Shown here: positions 33,301-45,844 of the stretch, piece by piece
How positions within the stretch are numbered: the first letter of the stretch is position 1
Layout: each line of letters starts with the position of its first letter
From: Steinernema hermaphroditum
Taxonomy: Eukaryota; Nematoda; Chromadorea; Rhabditida; Steinernematidae
DNA: 64,000 bases
Assembly: GCA_030435675.1 (NCBI GenBank)
Contig: CM059623.1
Span: forward strand, 9,946,012 to 10,010,011
Direction: 5' to 3'
Made by a program: the position numbers and the translations under genes
The notes under the pieces: generated by a model
What the model saw: only the letters and a program-made list of their open reading frames with translations
The model's database searches: none
Told to the model about the DNA's origin: nothing

Positions 33301-36300
33301 AAAATAGCGCATAGTCGTAATCCAAAGATCGGGTTACTTATCTACGTCATGGTGTTTACTTCGTTTTTGCTTCGATGGAGCTTCTCGCAGAGTTTCTCTT
33401 TACGGTGTTTCCGAATAGTCTTTGCAAAAAGGGTTTCTTGCAACAAGCGTCAATGAGTCACTCTCCCATCAAAACAATCACGTGATTCGACTGTCACAAC
33501 AACTCTATTTGTCACTTTCTGCAAGTTACTTCCGATCTGCTTAGCTATTCATAGCCAGAGAAGAGAATATAGCTAACCGTAGTCATATGTTCTTTTTCGA
33601 TGCGTTTCTTTCGTTGCTGAAATTGAAAACATTCCTCTTTTCGATTTCGAACTCCATGACCTGAGGCGTCGGCAGAATCCCGAGAAATGCGTGTTTGCAT
33701 CGCTCTACATGAGTTTTTGTTAATGCTAGCGTTTTTAAACACAATATCAAAAATAATACAAATGAAGACATTTCCGACTACTGTAGTGACCTCTGATAAA
33801 TAAAACCTATAACATAATAAAAAAAGTTTTTTTTGTTTAGACGTGCACTTTACTAAGCTTCTAGTCGTATCAGAGCGAAGAACGCCGGAAATACCGAGTG
33901 CACCCTCAATTGATGTGTAAAATTACTAGCTTGAAGTGCAGGGTGGCCCAAAAAAGGACACCTTGACACATCGTTTTTTTTTGTTGCTTTTCGCCTCTTT
34001 TTTTTCATTTTCCAACCGGTCTCGCGTTTTCTCACTAAAATGACATCTGTCTGCTCGTTTGAGCCCCTAAATGGTTTTACATGCTCAGTTATGGAAAGTG
34101 TATCTTCACTTGCCTCGATATCACATGCTTTAAGCACGGCCCAAGTGAGTCATGCACTTCCGAGCTGTCGCGCAAGAGTGCCTTATCCGTAGATGCGTCT
34201 ACAAAGTCGTCAAAGGTCGCCGTTTTGCAGACTTTCTGCTTCTCAGGACAAAAGCAACTTTGTTTCCACGGTTTAAAGGTCAAATATTTCAGCAACGTCA
34301 AAGAAAATTTCCACGGTTACTAGTCAATTTTCTTGCTTCATACAAAGTACTTGTCAATGAAAATTTCTAATTATTCGCTTTTCTCAGTCGTGACACATGA
34401 TTGACGCATGAAACCAAGCTGGATCCACCCAATCAAACTAGTGCTCCTAGGATGTTTCACTATGAGTTTCGTGCATTAACCGCTCCTCACTCTTTTTCGT
34501 TTTTAATTCCTGGATGAGCCTGAAATGTTCACATCATTCTAAGAACATTCGACACCATGTGCGCGTTCATGCAAGCTCACTAGGTTGCCATTTTCCCATT
34601 TTCTGCAGATATCTTTATTGCAGTCCTCATTAACCTCATTAACATTCGCCAAATTACGTCCTGTGCTCCTGAGGGACCGATTATTCAGTTCTTCCAGTTG
34701 CCAAGCACCCTTTTCTGCATGTCGTCTCCATGAACTTCACGCATCATCTCCTCCGTCCTTCACACTTTTCGGTTCCAAAAACACGCCGCGAACAACGAAG
34801 TGTTTTGTGTGTGAGTGACGTCGTCATTTTAAGTGGCGCAATCTCTTGACTCCGCTGGATGATTTGTCTAGGGTAGTGGACTCGATGTGTCCGAGTCGAA
34901 AAAAGTTGTTGCTTTGCAGACGAGAAAAGTTGCACTTTTGTGCGATTTGTGCTGAATTCTAATTGCTAGTGCTAAAATCACTGTAATTCGCTGCCCTCCG
35001 ATTATGTAACCGTCGGTTGTTTTAAGGGTTTTGGAGATCAGATCTTGTTGATGCCACAAATTAATTCCCACCATTCGAAATCCACATCATAAAATATTGT
35101 TATTCGTAGGGACATTTCACACGATAGCCTATTCATTCTATTCATGTCATAAAATGTTTCATGTCGCGCTTTAGGGTGACCATCTAATGATGTGATATTT
35201 GCACATTTACATTGCCACACCAATGATTATTTCAATTTCTATGAGCACTGTCGTTACGAAACCGATGTATTTGCCCGAAGTCAGACAAACATTTTGTCAG
35301 ACCCAATTTTGCCCTTAGAGGCGTCCTCAATCCTTTTCATGAGTTGACATCAAATCCCATAGCTTGCGAAGGATTGGGCGCTTTCTAGAGCGCACTTTTG
35401 GGTGACCTTTGGGTTCAAATGCAAATCGGACCTCTGACAACAAAACTTCGGTTCTTCCGATTTGAAACAGCTCTCATAAATGGAAATGATCGTCGAAACT
35501 GTTGCTCACTTCGAACCTCCGGATTCGGTACTCGAGGTGCGACTTTTACTATTTGATTTTATTTTTTTTCGCGCGCCGACTATGTATTTTATTAAGGTTT
35601 TGTGCCCATTAAAATACCCACCGATGGAACGTTCTCCCATAGAAGCTTCAAACCTTCTCGGAACTGTTTTGATCTTTGGAAACATGAAACTCTGTTCGAG
35701 TCAATTCCGATAATTAAAATCGCTACAAACATTTGCACCGACGGCTTTTTGACGTAACATTGGAGGAAGAGCGCAAATAAAGGGATTTCTCTACCGCCTT
35801 TCTGAGAAGAAGATCAGGACAAACCCGCTCAACTGGAAACGTCGACGGCGAGCCGGGTCTTATGCACCCAATCTTCTGGGGTAAGAAGATCTCTGTTCAT
35901 CGATCACATCTCACTGATCCTCTGTTGTTTGTCTCGGGTAACGTTTAAATGCAATAACTTTGCATGAAGTGTGTCATTGGCGAGCTATAGATCCTGTCAA
36001 TGTTTTCTGCTCGTTGGCTTTTGAGATGCAGAACTTCCTGATGGCTGTTTGAATTAATTTCATTTCGCTTTTCCTTGAACAGCCAACTTCCCTATACACT
36101 GAAACATTCTCATGACCGTTCCGCGGGCAACGATCTCTGCTATGTGCCTTTAGTTCAGTCTCACAATGCAACCACGTTGAGATGATTTAAATTTTAGATT
36201 GGACGACCTCTGGCCGAGTCATCTAATCGTGCTCAGCTCCTCCACTTTCGCGTCCTTTTCGGTCTGTTAGGTTAGAAAAGACCAACCCATGCTTCAACAT

Positions 36301-36522
36301 CTTCATTAGGCGTTCAGTTTGTGCACTCCCATGAACACCTCGCCACTTTCGTCGAGGTGACACATTCAAGCCATTAAGGCAATTTTACGTATTTTTCGAC
36401 GTTGTGCCTGCTGTCGTCAATGTTTCATTAGTGCCTCACGTGTCCAACGCGGAGAGTATTCGCGAGTCGTCTCCGTTTCCGCCTCAGACGGATTAACGTT
36501 GGCGGTGTTGTTCAGATTTCGG
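30376..36522. other. Gene-poor stretch, right part
   Basis: About 6.1 kb with no gene that I can support. Open frames are short, lack splice-site context and have biased composition. This may be an intergenic or regulatory desert upstream of the receptor gene, or it may hold non-coding RNAs that cannot be seen by eye. Confidence 0.4.
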
Positions 36523-38071
36523 ATGGAACTCAGCGGGCCTCTCTCCTACAGTACTCCGATCTCCGTAAACAACTCCTACAGTGCGAATGCAATACAGAAT
36601 GTGGCCGTTCTCCTTCCTGGCGTCTTCGTCAACGGAGTTGTGTTGTTCGTCTGTTTGCGGCCTAACAAGATGCCCTCGCGGTTTAGGGTAAGCCGGACCA
36701 GGTGGATTTAGGAATTCAGGGACATTGCAGGTGATCGTGCTCGGAACAACATTATGCAACTTCACTGGAATGTTCTTCTCGTTCCTCTTCATGACCTTCT
36801 ACCTCTATCACTACTTATCTGGGGTGGAGACGACGTTTTTGATGTGCGGACTGTTGAGGAGGACAGCAAGTTACATGTCCCTTCCCAGTATGAATATTGT
36901 CATCGTAAGTTGATCGCAAAGCAAGCGCACAGAGGGTGCAGCCTCGATGTTTAGGTAAACAGCATTGACAGATATCTCCACATTTGCCGAAACATCAGAG
37001 TCCCCGAAAGGAGGATAGTGATAGCTTACGTCGCCTTGCATATTCTCGCGGTGAGTCTTGAAATGTGATTTTGGTCAATGGTTCTTTCACTCTTAGTGTA
37101 AGCGTTTAAATTGAGTTAATATTCGATATTGACGAAAACACCTCGGGGCATAATGAGCTCAATAGGATGAGTCACGAGTATAATTGTGCTGATCTTTTAA
37201 AATGTTAACCTAAATCACTGAATTATCCATGACTTGCTGGTTTGACATCACTTTGTGCACTTGTCTCCATGAAATATTTATGAATCGAAGCGAGAAATAT
37301 TCGAGGTGAGAGGGCCAAAGAGAAAGTAACAAGCGATTTATTGTCCAAACGTCCTCGAAAGACCTATGAAAACATACTCTGCTGACATGAGGTCAACAAG
37401 TATCTTAGGCCGCTTGCATTGCCGTCCACGTCGCCTATGGCTACGTCAGCTATGAAGACGCCTGTGGCGTAACCATCTCTGCTCCTCGGCACTTCCACAT
37501 TTACGTCAGCATCGGATGGCTGCTGACCATAGTGGTCGCCTTCGTGTTTGGCTGCAAGACGATGATCTACTTGTTGAACTACGAGAGGGCGAACAAGATT
37601 TCTGGAAACATTTTGCGGAACGGCAGTTGGAAGGAAGTGCTCGGACGACGACCGACAATTAAGCGTAAGTGCACACTTAAGTGTTTCCCTCACTTAAGCG
37701 TTCTTCAGGCAAAATCGGGCAGCGTGAAGTCCACGTTCAGAAGTCCATCATAATGGGCATTTTCCTTCAAGGTGTCATTCCGATGATTACCGTATCCGCC
37801 GCTATGACCATGGTGGTGAATATATTCCACAGTAAGACCCGTTGTATGCAGACAACTGCATAACGTTGACGTTTCAGTGGGTCGCCAAATATCCGAAGTA
37901 GCACAGATGCTGTTCAGTGCGCTGTACTATTCACACTACACTCTGAGTCCCATCCTGACCATCGTCTTCGGTCGTCCACTCAGGACCGCTGTGATAGCTT
38001 CGTTCAAGGCGGGTTACTCGAAAATTCCAACTTCATCGGGCGCGAATCGAAGTCCTGTTGTATCTTTGTAA
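36523..38071 (+). CDS. Nematode seven-TM serpentine (chemo)receptor, 335 aa
   Basis: Six exons: 36523-36687, 36731-36904, 36955-37050, 37409-37664, 37709-37831 and 37878-38071; all phases fit, and 335 aa is typical of the class. Seven hydrophobic segments are visible: VAVLLPGVFVNGVVLFVC (TM1), GTTLCNFTGMFFSFLFM (TM2), a third around MNIVIVNSIDRYLHI, where IDRYLHI stands at the DRY position, IAYVALHILAACIAV (TM4), SIGWLLTIVVAFVFG (TM5), GIFLQGVIPMITVSAAM (TM6) and YTLSPILTIVFGRPLR (TM7). LQGVIPMI and SPILTIVFGRPLRT recall the Str superfamily (str, srd, srh, sri). It has a short extracellular N-terminus with an N-glycosylation site (NNSYS) and no signal peptide. The ligand is unknown; sensory-neuron expression is expected by family. 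Confidence 0.85.
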
Positions 38072-39716
38072 AATAGTTCGTTTGATCTGACACTTTTACG
38101 GGTTTGTGAATAAAGAACTTAGGACTATCTCGTCAGTTTTCGCAGATCCAGAGGAGAGTTATAGTCCGACTCAACTCGCCTAGTAGGATACAGTAAACTT
38201 ATAGTTTTTTTTGCAGTGAGATGACTCGTCGCCACGTGTTGTGACAAAAAGAGCAATATGAGCAATAATGTACCTCGTAAATAAGGCCTCAAAGCAGCCG
38301 TTCGAATACCCTTCTGTTTTTCGAAGACCTTCTCTGAGGTGATTGTTTTTTTTTTCTTCAGCGTTTGCACATGCTTTCCGAGAAAATTACTCACCTAATA
38401 GCGTCTCTGCAGGTTGTTATTCGCAATTAGCAAGTTTTCCTTGCACACATATTATGCTATTATCTCAAACGCGTAATTACAAGTCACATGACTGAACTGA
38501 TATGCTGAAAACTTCCGACTTTTACGACCACCAATAGGCTCACGCCCTACGTTACATGTGTAATCAGTTCGGATTTCAGAAAAATTTCAAACCTATCGAT
38601 GATAAGTACAATTACTTTGTGACGTAGAGCTTCGATTTGATTGATACTTGTGTGGCACATTTATTGAAAGCCAAAAGAAAAGAGAAAAGTCCCATTTGCA
38701 CGTTCACAGTGCACTCGCCAGATGCTCTCAAATTATCTGTTCCTAAGTAAAGTTCCTAACAAAATTTTAGAGTAATTATGTACTTGAAGTAAGGAGCATT
38801 GCTAATTGATATGAACTTTATTCAAGGTTTTCAGATTTGTTAGACTCTTAGGTTCTAAACGACTTTCCTAGCGGATGTTATTTCGTATAGTGGTTGTTTA
38901 CGATATGAGCGATTGAAATAATAAGCTATAGTCTAAAATTATCATCAGGTATTTGGATTCGGTCAATACTTTCCGATGGGTTCTGCAAGCGCTTCCATTA
39001 CAGAGTAGTTAACAATCACGAGAGCCGTGTTTTGTTTGAACTTCCGCTTTGTTTTGCATCGGCATTATGTTTGCTGAATTGTTGCTTTAGATGCCTGATT
39101 AACTGTGATATGACGAAATTCAATCGATAAATTTACGGTAGAAGTAACCTTCTTAATTGACGGTCCCTACGGTGCCTTGGTGAGTGCGACATTCTTTTTG
39201 GTGAGTGCGTTTTCACAGATCACACAATTTGTCAATGATCTGTGATTTGTCAAAGTTTAAGTCACTTATTAATATCACTTAATCATTGCAATATTATGTT
39301 GTTTTCTAAGCACATGTATAGTCAATCAAAATCAACATCCCCAAACCATTAAACCACGAATCTTACTAATTCCAGGCGCTTGTTTTTCCTCTCAGCGATT
39401 TCATCAATCACCGCCTGCACCCCCGATCCCCTCACGAAGACTCTCAATTGACCACCGCGGCCATTTGATTCAGAGGGGCGCGTCATCGTGTCAAAAAGCG
39501 GCGAAAGCGCCTCGGCGGGCGGAAGAGCGCCGAACGTACAACGCAAATCAATCGATCGCGTTCGCTCGATCATCGACGACGAAGAGGCGAGCGGCGGTCC
39601 TAGCGCTGGGGGCCACCAGCGAAGAGTTAACACCGAGCAATAAACACCGCGAAGAAGCTCGTGCGCTGAAGGAGGCACAGGAAGGACTGCGCACTGTCGC
39701 GCGCACGTCTTCATGA
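38072..39716. other. Intergenic, no gene supported
   Basis: AT-rich except 39400-39715, a GC-rich stretch just before the TNNI3K start that is open in several frames. It is most likely promoter/5' UTR of TNNI3K, although a divergent minus-strand exon cannot be excluded. Confidence 0.4.
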
Positions 39717-42700
39717 ATGGGAAATTACAAGTCCCGACCGCCGTTATCGTGCGCAGGTTGGTCCTATCACGGTAGAAGTAGTGTGACTCCGCGTTTAGAT
39801 GAGCTTAAGAAGAAGATCAGCGAAGGCTACGCTGTGGTGAGGTCGCGGCTAAGTGACGACATCAAGCCGAGGTTCACCAAATGGACGCCTTTGCAGATCG
39901 CTGCGTTGTAAGTTCCATTTTATAGGCTTTCTTATCGTGATGTAAACGGGAGCTTTCAAGCTGTTCATGCTGTTACAATCGTGCAAAGTCAAGAGAGAAA
40001 TTTAAAAGGGGCACTTATTTGGATGGAGACCCTAGAGGGAACCAGATCTGCACTGAGGGAGGCGCATTTCAATAATTTAGATCTTACATTATTATATGAA
40101 AACGATGTTGGATTGTCTGATCTCTTAAAGTCACACAACTTCTCACGTTTTTCATCAATATGTCAAAAAATCTTATTCTAGATCTACAGATTACTCATTG
40201 AGGAATTCAGTGCATTTGTGTGGGGAATATGTGATGCCCTTTTATTGCTTATTTCCCAAGATTTTATTGCCTGTCCTTTACACTGCTATTCTAAAGCCTC
40301 CAATTGTTATTTTAAAAGACGAACATGGTTTTGCATCGAGAGACTCTTTGCAACCTTCTCTACCAATTTCCCTTCACCCTTTCCAGGTACACTCTCTCAA
40401 AACTGTATAATCGGCTTAGCGATTAAGCGGTCGGGAGGGACACGTGCTCGCAAAAAGGTGGAAACAGACGGAAAAAGTCGTCGGAGAGTGAGTGTAAGAG
40501 TGTCCGAAAAATTAATCAGATCTCCGACCTTTCATAACGTTACACAATTTAACCTTATGGCCTCCATCTGTCCGGCGATCTCATCGTAATAGAAACAAAG
40601 AGATAATGATGAATTCGAATACAGTAGTTCAAAGTGCAAAGAATGCAAAAAAGTTATAATTTCAGAAAGCGCTACTTTTAATTGTTTCCTTTATGCTCAA
40701 TAATATCGGGATCGTCAAAGATCATGCTCTTCTACGTAACACGTAACAATCTGATCCTAAATGTAATCTGCTTGAAAGATTTACCTATTACGTCTGGACG
40801 ATTTCTTAACTTTAAGCACATCGAGATGACCATTAAGCTCAGTGATTGTGAAATTAATACTCTCTATTACATAGATAATAGTGTTTCATGATCCTTTTTC
40901 AAACCATCCACTTGAAGATAAGTCGAGATAAGCGGCTTTGAAACCCTTTCATGGTCTCAAAGATCATGATTTACGTAATACCACCTCTGTAAAGTAGTTT
41001 TATGTGCGTTTCCTGGTCATATCGGATTTCACCTCGTGTTTTCTTTTTGTTTGTCATGTGCTATTTTCAGCAAAGGAACGCTCCAAAACATCGACGAACT
41101 TCTAAAGTCGGAAGCGATCGACGACAGCACGACCTCCGAGGAACTCTCACTAATCCATCTGGTTTGTGCCGGTTCCTCACAACAGGTATTCAGAGGGCAA
41201 GTGTGAGTCAACACTCTAGGGCGCTATTTTTAGCAATGGCAGAAGATCGCCCACATTCTCGACAAATGCGGCGAAGATGACGCGAGAAGAAGGTCGATTC
41301 TCTCGCACACGACTAGAAACGGGTTCACTGCTCTCCATATTGCTGTTTTCAAAGTACACAGTTCATTTATTATCTCTTGAAAAACTTGAAATCGTTCAGG
41401 ATGATCTCGAAGCCATCAACGCTCTTCTCGACGCTGGCGCCGATCCCAACGAGGTCGGAAGGAACGTGCTTCCTCCGCTTCATCTGGCGGCCATGGGTGG
41501 ATACGCCGATGTTGCGAGAGCACTGATCGCCAAAGGAGCCATTCTGCATGCGCTAGACTTCGTGCAGTTCACCGCTCTGCACTGTGCCACATATTGGGGA
41601 AAAGAGGAGGTGAGTCTTTGGTGACGGAGATCTGGCGTGACGGAGATCAAAAGGATCACAAATGATTTATTAGTCGCCTCAACACGAATGATTTGTGTTG
41701 TTACGGAAAGGCTTTTGCAAAGGCGAACAGCAGATGCTTGTGAGCATGTCCAGTGACGTCTGTGGAACCCGGAACAGCCACCAAAGACAGATAGCAGAGG
41801 CAAGGAGGCCAAGAGACAAACACAGTTCCGCGATCCAAACTAATCACGAAGCTGAGCAACCAGCAAAAATTAATTTCCTTCCAGGTGGTCGAGGTGCTTC
41901 TCTTCAACGGAGCCGATCCGAACTACAGCGGAGGAGTCGGCGACCGTCCTCTCCATCTCGCCAGCAGCAAAGGATCTCCAAAAATGGTATCCCTGCTTCT
42001 GGATGTCGGCGCCGACTGCCTTCTTGCCGACGACGAAGGAAACACCGCACTCCACTTTGCCGCGAAGACACAATACGGCGCCATAGTCGACCTCCTTCTT
42101 TGCAAATTGGGACCTAAACCTCAGGAGGCCATAAACAAGACCAACGTCTATGGGGACACACCTCTGCACACCGCTTGCTATGCAGGTCGTCTGGAATCCA
42201 CCAAGAAACTCGTTATGCTCGCCGGGACTACGGTGCTCGCCACAGAAAACGTTTTCTCGGAAACGCCACTCCACGCCGCATGTACAAGCGGAAAGAGCAT
42301 CGAATTGGTGGCCTTCCTCCTGAAACAACCCGGAGTGGATCCCAACTTCCAAGGTCAGGATGGCCACACCGCCTTGCACAGTGCTTGCTACCATGGTCAC
42401 CTGAGGATAGTACAGTATCTGCTGGACAACGGTGCAGATCAGTCCCTAACTGCTCGGGCTGTTAGTAACGTTGTCGCCTTTCAAAGTGTCAACGCCAATG
42501 GTGAGTACCTTTCCCAAGAGCCCCAAAAAGAACAGGTACTTCCAGGCTATCAGAGTGGACCCCTGTCAAGGCTCGACTCAATGGGTTCCTTAGATGGCTT
42601 ATCCAGGACGAGCTCTACTGCCGAAGACGTCCAGCAGACTCCCATCATTTGGGCCTACGAGAAAGGTCACGACCCGATAGTCGCCCTTTTGAAGCACTAC

Positions 42701-44103
42701 GCCAACAAAAGACCCGAATCCGACGTCTGCTCCGAGTACAGCTCCGGTGATAGCAGTTACACTCCCTTGCCGAGTCCTCTGGGAAGGCTACACTCAGTCA
42801 CAAAGGAGAAGAGAGAAATCCTCCAGCTGAGAGCGGAACTCTCCAATCAGTACCATCTCTCTCTGATCGATTTGGACTTCCAAGAAGCGATCGGAAGTGG
42901 ATCCTTTGGAAAAGTCTACAAAGGCGTCTACAAGGGGAGGACGGTGGCGATCAAGAGATACAGGGCTGTGGCATTCGGGTCGAAGAGCGAAGTGGACATG
43001 TTCTGCAGAGAGGTGTCCATTCTGTGCAAACTACAACATACCAACGTGATCGCATTCGTTGGAGCATGCCTAGACGACAGAAGTGTGAGTTGGAAGCAGC
43101 TAACTGGGCACAGACATAGGTTGGTTTTCAGCAGTTCGCTATAGTGACGGAATTTGTGTCCAGTGGATCTCTATTCTACCTTCTCCATGAGCAGAAAAAG
43201 TAAGTTTTCCTAGGCCATATACATGACGGATTGTTGATTGTAACTACTTCAGAGTCCTGGACCAATGGATGCGTCTCAGCATCGCCGTCGACGTCGCCCG
43301 GGGAATGTACTACCTCCATGAACAAGCACCTCGTCCAGTCATCCACAGAGACCTCAACTCGCACAACATCCTGCTTCACGAGAACGGGCGAGCCGTCGTG
43401 GCCGACTTCGGGGAGTCGCGGTTTGTGACTCAGCGCGACAACGACAACATGACCAAACAACCTGGGGTAAGCCTGTCCCCTCCTCAGATCTTATGTGAAC
43501 CAACATTTAGAACCTCCGTTGGATGGCTCCCGAAGTGTTCACGCAATGTGGTCGCTACGACAGGAAAGTCGACGTCTTCTCCTACGCTCTGGTGGTGTGG
43601 GAAGTGCACTCCTGCGAACTCCCCTTCGGAAACCTCAAACCCGCTGCCGCAGCCGCGGAGATGGCCTACAAGAGGGCGAGACCTCCTCTGCCCGATGGAC
43701 CTACCTCTCAGTTCCCCGAGTACATCATCTCAATGCTCAGGCAAGCCTGGCACTCAGATGCGACTTCTCGACCGGAATTCGCCGAACTGCTGCCTCCGCT
43801 GGAGCAGCAGCTGGCCGAACGCCCAGAGCCCGACGACAGCGCCACTCCGGTGGTATCGGCTGACGAAAGCGATGACGTGTACGGAACGATGCGGACAGTA
43901 TCGAGACTGAAGAGCCAGTGGGAGCAATTGATTTCCGTTCCAAGGGGTGAGATAAAAAAGATCACTGCGATTCCATTGAGTCCTTTGCAGAACCTGTGGA
44001 GTCAAGCACCACAACTATCTCCAGCGGATCGACGAGGACAGTTGAAGAGCTTAGAAGTCGCTTAGATCGAAACGGTTACGTCTTACAGCCCAAATTCACA
44101 TAG
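39717..44103 (+). CDS. TNNI3K: Ankyrin-repeat TKL kinase, TNNI3K orthologue, 888 aa
   Basis: Nine exons: 39717-39907, 41071-41185, 41234-41353, 41400-41609, 41885-43084, 43132-43199, 43253-43466, 43511-43946 and 43991-44103, in phase throughout. The start MGNYKSRP is the same as in vertebrate TNNI3K and carries a Gly2 myristoylation-type site. About ten ankyrin repeats follow ([50 protein letters not shown]), then the kinase with [11 protein letters not shown] loop, VAIKRY lysine, HRDLNSHN catalytic loop, DFGES and APE. The C-terminus is Ser-rich and ends with LQPKF plus T. Mammalian TNNI3K is a cardiac dual-specificity kinase binding troponin I; in nematodes a muscle role is plausible but not shown. 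Intron 1 is 1.16 kb, far longer than the rest. Confidence 0.95.
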
Positions 44104-44365
44104 GCTTATTTGTTTACTTAATTTATAGTTTATTACATAATTTATTGCTCAAATTAAATGCTCCGGTTTCCTATTTGTCTGTAAAGATACACTCGCGAAT
44201 TTTGCAATTCAGACGGTAGCGAGCATTTACAGCTCCGTTCCTAAAAATCGCCTTGCAAACACAGAATTAATATCTTGAAACGAGGCGAACGAATCCTTTT
44301 CGCCCTGTGGAACTGCTGCCAAAAGAGATATCAACAAAAATTATTCCACAGGATCTCTATCTGAA

Positions 44366-44375
44366 CGTAAAAGCG
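44366..44375 (+). promoter_or_regulatory. TATA-like CGTAAAAGCG
   Basis: Lies about 40 bp before the ATG of the CPVW gene at 44410. The same box (CGTAAAAGCA) precedes the gene at 45392 and, in the inverted copy, the gene at 21312-21644. Confidence 0.45.
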
Positions 44376-44409
44376 CTGGATACCCACAGTCTTCCAGTCT
44401 TGAACAGAG

Positions 44410-44739
44410 ATGAAGGCTGTCTTTGTCACGCTCCTTCTCGTCGCCTCCGCATGTGCGCAACGCTGCTATTGGGATGAACAGGGCCGAGAACTCTGCGAGC
44501 CCTCCATCCGAAGACACCCCGGCAATTTCAACTGGAACTGTCCCGTTTGGAACCCGAACTGCGACCTTGCGATGAAGTCCGCTCGTGGAGTCCCCGTCGT
44601 CAACGAGGCTCCCGGCCACTTCGATCGCAGCATCTGCAACTACGAACCTCGACTCTGCTTTGGAGATGACGAAGAAGCCAGTAGATTCAAGGGAGGCTCC
44701 TTCTGTGTGTGGCATAACGGCAAACCATTCTGTCCTTAA
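44410..44739 (+). CDS. CPVW-family secreted protein 1b, 109 aa
   Basis: Single exon. Signal peptide MKAVFVTLLLVASACA, then CYWDEQGRELCEPSIRR, FNWNCPVWNPNCDLAMKSA, RGVPVVNEAPGHFDRSIC, EPRLCFGDDEEASRF and a C-terminus GGSFCVWHNGKPFCP. It is the plus-strand partner of the inverted copy at 21312-21644 and matches it up to RFK, after which the two C-termini differ. It lies about 300 bp after the TNNI3K stop, in the same orientation, with its own TATA-like box. Confidence 0.82.
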   Translation: MKAVFVTLLLVASACAQRCYWDEQGRELCEPSIRRHPGNFNWNCPVWNPNCDLAMKSARGVPVVNEAPGHFDRSICNYEPRLCFGDDEEASRFKGGSFCVWHNGKPFCP

Positions 44740-44999
44740 TGCGGATGATATGATATTAAATAATCTTTTACGTGTTTATTTGTGTACGCGACACTTTAAT
44801 ACATGGACATAGCAGCTGTCATCGTACACGTGGAAGCCTTAGAATTGTCCGCATTCGGTATTTGTTGGAATTTCCAGTAAATCGAAGCGTTCAAACATCA
44901 AAAGCCCCCGAGCCAAACCTTATCAAGCCGGTAATACATACTAGGGGAAATTCCGTAGAAGAAGACGAGAGAAAATCGGATGGCTTTGTATTGCCGTCA

Positions 45000-45280
45000 C
45001 ATGCCGGTTGTCTCTCGTCGTCTGCTCTCTTTGTACCGATCCCTACGAACAGTCCGGTCGTGGAGTCCCCGTCGTCGAGGAGGCACCCGGTCACTCCGCC
45101 CCCTCCTGCTCGCAGTATAACGATGAAAAATTCCGTGAACCCTTCATCCGAAGAAGGTTCGGATCTGGCTATTTCGACTACGACCCAACGCCACTCGCGA
45201 ATTTTGCAATTCAATTCGTAGCGAGCATTTGCAGCTCCGTTCCTAAAAATCGCCTTGCAAACGCAGAATTAATATCTTGA
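45000..45280 (+). pseudogene. Broken CPVW-family gene fragment
   Basis: The frame retains RGVPVVEEAPGHS, a KFREPFIRR echo of CEPSIRR, and GYFDYDPT, the phrase that precedes TCPVW in intact members. The core CPVW motif is replaced by sequence homologous to the promoter region of the next gene (CTCGCGAATTTTGCAATTC). No signal peptide is in frame. It looks like a gene truncated when the upstream region of 44410 was copied next to it. Confidence 0.7.
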
Positions 45281-45391
45281 AACGAAGCGAACGAATCCTT
45301 TTCACCTTGCGAAAGAGAGCTCAAGAAAAATTATTCCACAGGATCCCTATGTGAACGTAAAAGCACTGGAAACCCTCAGTCTTCGACAGCG

Positions 45392-45844
45392 ATGAAGGTT
45401 GTCTTTGTCACGCTGCTGATCGTCGCCTCTGCATGGGCGGAATCCGAGCCCAGGCCGACCGCACGCTTCTGTCCTCCTTGGTTGGTCTATTGTCCTTGGT
45501 TGGTCAATAAGCCTGCAAACTACGATGGCCCGAACGTTCCCTGGAGATTCAAGTCGTACGAACGAGGCACTGGAGTGAACCACGGAGGTCCAATCCCTCC
45601 GACAGTTCGCAACTTCTTCGACTGGAACTGTCCCGTGTGGGACCCAAACTGCAATCTCTCGATGAAGTCCGCGATGAAGTGCTATTGGCATAACGGCGAA
45701 AGATTCTGCGAGCCCTCCATCCGAAGACACGGCCAATTCGACTACGACCCAACGTGCCCCGTTTGGAATCAGAACTGTCACGACTCTCGCGATTTCAAGC
45801 AGTCCAGAGCTTCCTGCTTGTGGCTCACAGGCAGACCGTGTTAA
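45392..45844 (+). CDS. CPVW-family secreted protein with two core motifs, 150 aa
   Basis: Single exon. Signal peptide MKVVFVTLLIVASAWA. The mature protein has FCPPWLVYCPWLVNKPANY, then the first core DWNCPVWDPNCNLSMKSA, CYWHNGERFCEPSIRRH, the second core DPTCPVWNQNCHDSRDF and the end SCLWLTGRPC. Its promoter and signal peptide resemble the 44410 gene, and its last ~33 residues are identical to the 23161 gene. It therefore appears to be a mosaic of two family members, or the ancestor from which both pieces were copied. Ten or so cysteines. Confidence 0.82.
   Translation: MKVVFVTLLIVASAWAESEPRPTARFCPPWLVYCPWLVNKPANYDGPNVPWRFKSYERGTGVNHGGPIPPTVRNFFDWNCPVWDPNCNLSMKSAMKCYWHNGERFCEPSIRRHGQFDYDPTCPVWNQNCHDSRDFKQSRASCLWLTGRPC

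Noticed and set aside
39349..39714. GC-rich minus-strand frame of 121 codons before TNNI3K
   Set aside because: Open in several frames because of composition; no signal peptide, splice site or family resemblance.
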